From: Rhizobacter sp.
Lineage (GTDB): Bacteria; Pseudomonadota; Gammaproteobacteria; Burkholderiales; Burkholderiaceae_C
Direction of reading: 5' to 3'
Length of the DNA: 64,000 nt
Assembly: GCA_021153565.1 (NCBI GenBank)
Contig: JAJKJU010000178.1
Span: forward strand, 1 to 64,000
Of the stretch, positions 46,901 to 52,897 are shown piece after piece. A program made the position numbers and the translations under genes. Numbering within the stretch: the first letter of the stretch is position 1; every line of letters starts with the position of its first letter. The notes under the pieces were generated by a model. The model was not told where the DNA came from. It searched no databases and saw nothing but the letters and a program-made list of their open reading frames with translations.

Positions 46901-47944
46901 TCAAACAGCGTCGAAGCGGATGCTCGCCAGCGTCACCTGGTTTCCACCCCGGCGCTGCGCCTCGGCCAGCGCCAGATCGGCTGCCTGCATCAAGTCTTCC
47001 TGCGTGTGTGCGGTGTGGGGAAAGCTCGCCACGCCCATGGACACCGTGAAGCCGAGATCGCGACCATCGAGCACCACGATTTGTGTTGCGCACTGCCGGC
47101 GCAAGCCTTCCATGCGTGAATGGGCGGTCGCCAGCCCAACACCAGACAACAGAATCACAAAGCGGTCTTCGTCCAGCCGGCACGAGGCGTCCATCGCACG
47201 CGTGTTGCCGCGCAGCAATCGACCGAGTTCCTCCAGCACGCGTGTTCTTGCTGCTTCGCCGTGCGAGCGCACTTGATCGGGAAGCGGATCGAGCGCAATC
47301 GATACCATCGCAAATTCGCGGTGCTCACGTGACGACAAGTCCACCTCGCGGCGCAGTTGATCGTCGAAATGCGCGCGCTGGTACAAGCCGGTGACGTTGT
47401 CGCGCAGTGTCTGATCCTGCATTTCGCGGCGCAGGGTTTCGCCCGCGACCTGCTGCTGTTCCAGTTGCTGCAGCGCCTTGGTCAGTTGCGCCTCGCGATG
47501 ATGCGCAAGGGTCGTCTCGACCCAGACGTAGCACAAATGGCGAGCCGGCCCGCCGTCCGCCGTCGGCAAGGCGACGCGCGTGACGCTGAATTCGCGACGT
47601 TTGCGTTCACGCTCGATGCGGTGATCGGTGGTGTAGGGCAAGGACTGGCCGAGGGCCGTTTGGTCTGCTGTGCGCAAGGCAGCCGACAGTTCAGGCCCCA
47701 GCAGTTCAGCATCGGTATGGCCGAGCAATTGCTCGGGCGAGCGACCGTACAAAGCTGCCACGTGCATGTTCACATGCACGTATTTGCCGGTGCTGATTTC
47801 CTTGACCGCAAAGGGTGCTTCCAGACGCTCGACCAGGCTCAGCAGCACCGCCCCCAAAGAACCTTCGGCGAGACCATTTGCGGCACGAAGCTCGCTCGCC
47901 CGGTCTGCCAGTTCGGCAGGGGTTGACTGCATTGTCTCGGTCAT
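46901..47944 (-). CDS. PAS-GGDEF protein with a degenerate active site
   Basis: A 347-residue protein. An N-terminal PAS domain (about residues 35-150: APFAVKEISTGKYVHVNMHVAALYG), a short coiled coil, then a GGDEF domain (DNVTGLYQRAHFDDQLRRE onward). The signature reads RLDEDRFVILL where RLGGDEFVILL is expected, so diguanylate cyclase activity is probably lost. No EAL domain is present. A regulatory or c-di-GMP-independent role is likely. Confidence 0.85.
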   Translation of the reverse strand: MTETMQSTPAELADRASELRAANGLAEGSLGAVLLSLVERLEAPFAVKEISTGKYVHVNMHVAALYGRSPEQLLGHTDAELLGPELSAALRTADQTALGQSLPYTTDHRIERERKRREFSVTRVALPTADGGPARHLCYVWVETTLAHHREAQLTKALQQLEQQQVAGETLRREMQDQTLRDNVTGLYQRAHFDDQLRREVDLSSREHREFAMVSIALDPLPDQVRSHGEAARTRVLEELGRLLRGNTRAMDASCRLDEDRFVILLSGVGLATAHSRMEGLRRQCATQIVVLDGRDLGFTVSMGVASFPHTAHTQEDLMQAADLALAEAQRRGGNQVTLASIRFDAV

Positions 47945-48011
47945 GAATTTTCCTTCGTCGGCGCTTCGTCAGGATCCGGCCACCGAAACGCCTGAGCGTC
48001 CACTTTGTCAA

Positions 48012-48059
48012 AGGGTCGTGGGGTTTGCAAGCTTCTCCCTGCAAACCAGGCACGACCCT
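48012..48059 (-). terminator. Strong hairpin between the ANTAR-PilJ and GGDEF genes
   Basis: AGGGTCGTG pairs with CACGACCCT, with an inner GTTTGCA/TGCAAAC pairing. There is no T run, so it may be a terminator of the upstream gene aided by Rho or a structured 5' leader of the GGDEF gene. It is the only notable feature in the 210-bp gap. Confidence 0.5.
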
Positions 48060-48154
48060 CAATTGATCATAGCGGTGTGACGACATGACCTGTCGCATGA
48101 TGTGCGTAAGAGTGCACACAATTCGCAGCCTGCACCGCTGTTGAATCCAGACGT

Positions 48155-49417
48155 TCAGCCGACCAGCACCTGCATGCTGTGTTCGTAGCGCTGCGTGAGG
48201 CGATCGAACAGCATCAGCAAGGTTTCGCTTGCGTCTGCCAGCGTCTTCGGGCCATTGCTGGCACGAGGCCGCGCCAAGACTTTCGACATCGCATCCCATA
48301 CCCTGCCCGCTTCGTCCAGCGACTCGCGAATGTCGCGAGTGGTGAGGGGCGCGGCGTTCAAGTAGCCTAGAGCCTCCTCGAAGGCATGCCGCGAACGCTC
48401 GGTTTCGGCTGATGCCTGCGTGGCTGCTTCACCCGTCAGCAAAACAGCAAGAAGCGCCTGCTTGGCAACGCGCTGCGACAGCATGCGCTGGCGGCCGGCC
48501 ACATTGATCACATGAAGCGTCGTCGCGGCACCCGTTGTTTCCAGCGCTGTGACGAGCCGGTCAGCTTGCAGCAGCATGCGCTCGGCGAGAGCATCGGCCT
48601 CTTGCAAGCGGACTGCGTCCACGGTCGCGGCCAGCAAAGTCTTGAGCGAAGTCCACGGCGTGGTGACTGCGTCGAGCAGATCGCCATAAGTCGACTTTGA
48701 CAGGGTCTTGACCAGAGTCGAGAGATTGGCATCGACACGTGCGCACGATTCGGCTTGCGAAGAGCAGTCCACCCCCATCGACGCCAGGGCATACAGCTTC
48801 ACCAGCCTTTGCGACAGCATGCGCAGCTGCCCCGCGCGGTTGATGGCTTCGGCCACGCCCGCCGCGGCGATCACATGCTGAGAGACCTGCCCGACGCGCT
48901 GGTTGCTGTGCATGGACGCGGCGCGCAGGACCCTGAACGCTTCTTCTTCCGACACCTGCCGCGCTCGCATCAGGATGCCTTTGGCGCGGTCGACGAGCTT
49001 TCGCTCCTCGAAACGATGCGACACGTCAGCCAAATCAGCTCGGAGTTTCTGCTCGTGAGCGAAGCGTGCCTGCGCCAGATGGATGAGCGGGCGAAGGCGC
49101 TGGGCCGCATAGCCGTTGACGACGTAGACGTGGATGCCGACCTCCAGCGCGCGGGCCATCTTGTCTGCGTCGGGATCGGGCGTGAAAAGCACCACGGGTC
49201 GCGGTGAGCTGGCCTGCAACAGCGCGATCGCGCCGAACAGCCCCTCATCGACCGTCGACTCATGACAAACGACCAGATCAGGCACCAGACGCACTGCTTC
49301 TTGCACCAAGTTGCCGCGCAGCACCGCACCAAGCACGTGAATCCCGGCAGCCTCGAGGTCAACATCGAGAGCGGGTGCAGCGGGGCCGGAACCGGCGAGA
49401 ACAAGGCAGGAGATCAT
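48155..49417 (-). CDS. ANTAR regulator fused to tandem PilJ-type nitrate-sensing domains
   Basis: A 420-residue protein. Residues about 1-115 are receiver-like, followed by an ANTAR domain (ERKLVDRAKGILMRARQVSEEEAFRVLRAASM) and then two PilJ-type sensor repeats, each with a P-box-like motif: INRAGQLRMLSQRLVK and INVAGRQRMLSQRVAK. P-boxes bind nitrate in NarX and related sensors. The start is put at 49417 (MISCLVLAGSGPAAP); the track begins further upstream at 49579 without similarity. It is divergent from the narK remnant and nirB, so it is the likely nitrate-responsive antiterminator of that block. Confidence 0.85.
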   Translation of the reverse strand: MISCLVLAGSGPAAPALDVDLEAAGIHVLGAVLRGNLVQEAVRLVPDLVVCHESTVDEGLFGAIALLQASSPRPVVLFTPDPDADKMARALEVGIHVYVVNGYAAQRLRPLIHLAQARFAHEQKLRADLADVSHRFEERKLVDRAKGILMRARQVSEEEAFRVLRAASMHSNQRVGQVSQHVIAAAGVAEAINRAGQLRMLSQRLVKLYALASMGVDCSSQAESCARVDANLSTLVKTLSKSTYGDLLDAVTTPWTSLKTLLAATVDAVRLQEADALAERMLLQADRLVTALETTGAATTLHVINVAGRQRMLSQRVAKQALLAVLLTGEAATQASAETERSRHAFEEALGYLNAAPLTTRDIRESLDEAGRVWDAMSKVLARPRASNGPKTLADASETLLMLFDRLTQRYEHSMQVLVG

Positions 49418-49499
49418 CGGAAAGGTGGCTTGTTTACCAGCGACGAGGCAGCGTCTGATGTCAGCAAGCATTGCACCATAGCAGCCTGGAGGCAAATCC

Positions 49500-49514
49500 T
49501 GGCACGGCGCTTGC
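49500..49514 (+). promoter_or_regulatory. Sigma-54 promoter of the narK remnant
   Basis: TGGCACGGCGCTTGC matches TGGCAC-N5-TTGC exactly, with GG at 49501-49502 and GC at 49513-49514. The predicted start is near 49526, just before two hairpins. Confidence 0.85.
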
Positions 49515-49528
49515 GAACATGCTGCGTC

Positions 49529-49625
49529 GGGTGTGACGCTGCACCCAGGCCCTGTCCGCGCACGACGAGCCATGCTCACGACGCCGTTGAGCAGTCATGT
49601 GCCTCCTTCCCCGGCCCACGGCCGG
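49529..49625 (+). promoter_or_regulatory. Possible second ANTAR-type leader
   Basis: Hairpin 1 (49529-49546) is GGGTGT [GACGCT] GCACCC; hairpin 2 (49573-49593) is TGCTCAC [GACGCC] G-T-TGAGCA with one bulged T. The loops are nearly identical hexamers with G at position 4 but G, not A, at position 1. A stem CCGGCC/GGCCGG (49611-49625) follows, with a weak T-rich tail. It resembles the nrt leader in layout but is less certain. Confidence 0.5.
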
Positions 49626-49642
49626 AGTGTCTTTCGGAGACC

Positions 49643-49794
49643 ATGATTCCCATGTCGACCTTCAAGACCTTCTTGCGTGTGGACACGCGCCGACCCTGGT
49701 GTCTGCCTTCCTGTATTCCGGCTTTTCGTGCTGCATTTGGGGGCTCAACGGCGCCATGGCGCCGTTCATCACCGACACCTATCACATCACCTGA
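49643..49794 (+). pseudogene. narK-type nitrate transporter, 5' fragment with frameshift
   Basis: The start reads MSTFKTFL (from 49652) and continues, one frame over, as GHAPTLVSAFLYSGFSC and LNGAMAPFITDTYHIT, which is the N-terminus of an MFS nitrate/nitrite transporter. A stop follows at 49792-49794 and the rest of the gene (about 90%) is absent. A frameshift near 49676 separates the two parts. Confidence 0.75.
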
Positions 49795-49812
49795 TGCTGT
49801 CGATTCCCAAAT

Positions 49813-49890
49813 AGGTCGCGAGGCACCGCGCTCCAGCGCGAGGACCATCTCCTCGGCTGTCACGAAGCGCTGCTTCGGATCGTGGATCAC
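49813..49890 (-). pseudogene. C-terminal fragment of a Ser/Thr protein kinase
   Basis: The minus strand encodes HDPKQRFVTAEEMVLALERG, the end of a Hanks-type kinase domain of the kind found in phosphatase-kinase fusions next to narK and nirB in nitrate clusters of relatives (from memory). It is only about 25 residues long and lies head to head with the narK fragment, which suggests a deletion plus inversion at this spot. Confidence 0.55.
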
Positions 49891-49960
49891 GCCATTGGCG
49901 CCTGCTGCACGGAAGCGGACCGAAACAGTGCGGACCCGAAACGGTGCAATGCACCGCAAC

Positions 49961-49976
49961 TGGCACTTGCCTTGCT
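49961..49976 (+). promoter_or_regulatory. Sigma-54 promoter of nirB
   Basis: TGGCACTTGCCTTGCT is a perfect match to TGGCAC-N5-TTGCT (GG 49962-49963, GC 49974-49975). The predicted start, about 49987, leaves a 15-base leader with the ribosome site GGAGAG, so no attenuator could form in this transcript. Confidence 0.85.
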
Positions 49977-50001
49977 AAATAGACTGAGCCTGGAGAGCCT
50001 G

Positions 50002-52437
50002 ATGAAGAAGATGAAGCTGGTGATGGTTGGCAACGGCATGGCCGGTGTTCGGACCCTGGAAGAGCTGCTGAAGATCGCGCCCGATCATTACGACATCACC
50101 GTGTTCGGTGCGGAGCCGCATCCGAACTACAACCGCATCCTGTTGTCGCCCGTGTTGGCCGGCGAACAGACGCTCGACGAGATCGTTCTGAACCCGATCT
50201 CCTGGTACGAAGAGAACGGCATTCATCTGCAGTTGGGCAAGAAGGTCGTCGAGATCGACCGTCGCCATCGTGTCGTGCGTGCTGAAGACGGGACCGAGGC
50301 GGAGTACGACCGCTTGCTCATCGCCACCGGATCGACCCCTTTCATCCTGCCCGTCCCAGGCAAGGACCTCGAAGGCGTGATCGCGTATCGCGACATCGCC
50401 GACACCAACACCATGATCGATGCTGCAACGAAGTACAAGCATGCGGTCGTCATCGGCGGGGGCCTCCTGGGCCTCGAAGCCGCGAACGGTTTGATGCTGC
50501 GCGGCATGCAAGTCACCGTCGTGCACATCATGCCGTGGCTGATGGAGCGACAGCTCGACGACGTGGCGGGCGGGCTTCTGCGCAAGTCGCTCGAAGACCG
50601 CGGACTCAAGTTCATGATCGGTGCGCAGACTCAGGCCCTCATCGGCGACAAGGACGGCCGAGTGATGGCCGTGCAGTTCAAGGACGGCACCGAAGTGCCG
50701 GCCGACCTGGTCGTGATGGCCGCAGGCATCCGCCCCAATACCGAGCTTGCCGAAAAGATCGGCCTGCACTGCAACCGCGGAATCGTCGTCAGCGACACGA
50801 TGCAGACCATCACCGATCCGCGCATCTATTCGGTGGGCGAATGCGCTGCACACCGCGGCATTGCCTACGGCCTGGTCGCACCGCTGTTCGAGCAAGGCAA
50901 GGTCTGCGCGACGCACCTCGCAGAGTTCGGCATCGGCCGCTACACCGGCTCACAAACTTCGACCAAACTCAAGGTCACAGGCATCGATCTCTTCTCCGCC
51001 GGCAACTTCATGGGCGGCGACGATTGCGAAGAGATCGTGATGAGCGACCCATTCGGCGGCGTCTACAAGAAGCTCGTGATCCAGAACGACAAGCTGGTCG
51101 GCGCCTGCCTGTATGGCGACACCGTCGATGGCTCGTACTACTTCAAGCTGTTGCGCGAAGGCCGCAGCATCGGCGACATCCGCGACAAGCTGATGTTCGG
51201 CGAATCGAACATCGGCGACACCGGGCACGAAGGCCACAACAAGGCCGCAGCGATGGCCGACACCGACGAAGTCTGCGGCTGCAACGGAGTCAACAAGGGC
51301 ACCGTCTGCAAGGCGATCAAGGAGAAGGGTCTCTTCACGCTCGACGAGGTGCGCAAGCACACCAAGGCCAGCGCATCGTGCGGATCGTGCACCGGATTGG
51401 TCGAGCAATTGCTGATGTTCACGGCCGGCGGCGACTACTCCAAGGCGCCCACCAAGAAGGCCATGTGCGGCTGCACCGATTCGAGCCACCAGGACGTGCG
51501 CGAGGCCATCAAGGCCGAACACCTGCTGACGATCGACAGCGTCTACCAGCGTCTGCGCTGGCGCACGCCCAACGGCTGCTCGAGCTGCCGGCCCGCAGTC
51601 AACTACTACCTGATCAGCACCTGGCCCAAAGAGGCCAAGGACGATCCGCAATCGCGCTTCATCAACGAGCGCAGCCACGCGAACATCCAAAAGGACGGCA
51701 CCTATTCGGTGATACCGCGCATGTGGGGTGGGGAGACAACCGCCGATGAACTGCGCCGCATTGCAGACGCGGTAGACAAGTACAAGATCCCGACCGTCAA
51801 GGTCACGGGGGGGCAGCGCATCGATTTGCTAGGCGTGAAGAAGGAGGATCTGGTCAATGTCTGGAAGGACATCGGCATGCCCTCGGGCCACGCCTATGCG
51901 AAGGCCTTGCGCACGGTGAAGACGTGCGTCGGCAGCGAGTGGTGCCGATTCGGCACGCAAGACTCCACGCAGATGGGCAAGGATCTGGAGCGTGCGTTGT
52001 GGCGCATGTACGCACCGCACAAGGTCAAGCTCGCGGTGTCGGGCTGCCCGCGCAACTGTGCCGAAGCCGGCATCAAGGACGTGGGCGTGATCGGCGTCGA
52101 TTCCGGCTGGGAGATCTACATCGCCGGCAATGGCGGCATCAAGACTGAAGTCGCCGTGTTTCTCTGCAAGCTGAAGACGTCCGAAGAAGTCCTGGAGTAC
52201 AGCGGTGCCTTCTTGCAGCTCTATCGGGAAGAAGGCTGGTACCTGGAGCGAACGGTGCACTACGTGAGCCGCGTGGGCCTCGATTACGTCAAGAAGAAGA
52301 TCCTCGAAGATCACACCGGCCGCAAGGCGCTGTGGGAGCGCCTGCAGTTCTCGCTCGACGGTGAGCCCGATCCGTGGTTCGACTTCGATAAAGCCTCGGT
52401 CGACACGCGGCAGTTCGTTTCCGTGGCGTCTGCATGA
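50002..52437 (+). CDS. nirB: Assimilatory nitrite reductase, large subunit
   Basis: An 811-residue cytoplasmic enzyme reducing nitrite to ammonium with NAD(P)H. N-terminal FAD/NAD domains (MVGNGMAGVRTLEELL) are followed by two BFD-like [2Fe-2S] motifs (CGCNGVNKGTVC...CGSC and CGCTDSSHQDV...CSSC) and the siroheme-[4Fe-4S] domain with CVGSEWC and SGCPRNC. The start is the ATG at 50002 (MKKMKLVMVGNG); the track adds 40 residues from the pseudogene region. First gene of nirB-nirD-nasA. Confidence 0.96.
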   Translation: MKKMKLVMVGNGMAGVRTLEELLKIAPDHYDITVFGAEPHPNYNRILLSPVLAGEQTLDEIVLNPISWYEENGIHLQLGKKVVEIDRRHRVVRAEDGTEAEYDRLLIATGSTPFILPVPGKDLEGVIAYRDIADTNTMIDAATKYKHAVVIGGGLLGLEAANGLMLRGMQVTVVHIMPWLMERQLDDVAGGLLRKSLEDRGLKFMIGAQTQALIGDKDGRVMAVQFKDGTEVPADLVVMAAGIRPNTELAEKIGLHCNRGIVVSDTMQTITDPRIYSVGECAAHRGIAYGLVAPLFEQGKVCATHLAEFGIGRYTGSQTSTKLKVTGIDLFSAGNFMGGDDCEEIVMSDPFGGVYKKLVIQNDKLVGACLYGDTVDGSYYFKLLREGRSIGDIRDKLMFGESNIGDTGHEGHNKAAAMADTDEVCGCNGVNKGTVCKAIKEKGLFTLDEVRKHTKASASCGSCTGLVEQLLMFTAGGDYSKAPTKKAMCGCTDSSHQDVREAIKAEHLLTIDSVYQRLRWRTPNGCSSCRPAVNYYLISTWPKEAKDDPQSRFINERSHANIQKDGTYSVIPRMWGGETTADELRRIADAVDKYKIPTVKVTGGQRIDLLGVKKEDLVNVWKDIGMPSGHAYAKALRTVKTCVGSEWCRFGTQDSTQMGKDLERALWRMYAPHKVKLAVSGCPRNCAEAGIKDVGVIGVDSGWEIYIAGNGGIKTEVAVFLCKLKTSEEVLEYSGAFLQLYREEGWYLERTVHYVSRVGLDYVKKKILEDHTGRKALWERLQFSLDGEPDPWFDFDKASVDTRQFVSVASA

Positions 52438-52540
52438 AGCGTCGTGACGTCCTCTTTGCTGCAGCGCGAAGCTGCCAGCGACCGCGTTCTGCAAGTGATG
52501 GACCGGGTGACCGGCATGTACTCGAAATTTGAGCTGAACC

Positions 52541-52897
52541 ATGAGCAACTGGAAATCCATCTGCCGCATCGACGACATTCCCGTGCTTGGCGCACGTCGC
52601 GTGTCGCGCAACAAGGGCTGCGATGTCGCCGTCTTTCGCAACTCTGAGGACAAGGTCTTCGCGCTGCTCGACCGCTGCCCGCACAGGGGCGGCCAGCTCA
52701 GCCAGGGCATCGTCTTTGGCGAGAGCGTGGCCTGCCCGCTGCACAACTGGACCATCGGCCTGGCCGACGGCTGCGCGAAGCAGCCTGATGAAGGCTGCAC
52801 GCAGAAGTTCAGCGTCAAGGTCGACAACGGCGTGGTTCACTTGGACATCGAGGAGCTCAACAGCCTCGCACTGAGCCAGTTCGTCGCGACAACATGA
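52541..52897 (+). CDS. nirD: Nitrite reductase small subunit with intact Rieske ligands
   Basis: A 118-residue Rieske-fold partner of NirB. Both ligand pairs are present, CPHRGG and CPLHNW, whereas in Escherichia coli NirD the cluster ligands are missing as far as I recall. It therefore probably binds a [2Fe-2S] cluster. It lies 103 bp after nirB and its stop overlaps the nasA start by four bases. Confidence 0.93.
   Translation: MSNWKSICRIDDIPVLGARRVSRNKGCDVAVFRNSEDKVFALLDRCPHRGGQLSQGIVFGESVACPLHNWTIGLADGCAKQPDEGCTQKFSVKVDNGVVHLDIEELNSLALSQFVATT

Noticed and set aside
49882-50001. The 40-residue N-terminal extension of nirB in the track
   Set aside because: It covers the kinase remnant and the sigma-54 promoter; the ATG at 50002 has a ribosome site and gives the family N-terminus.
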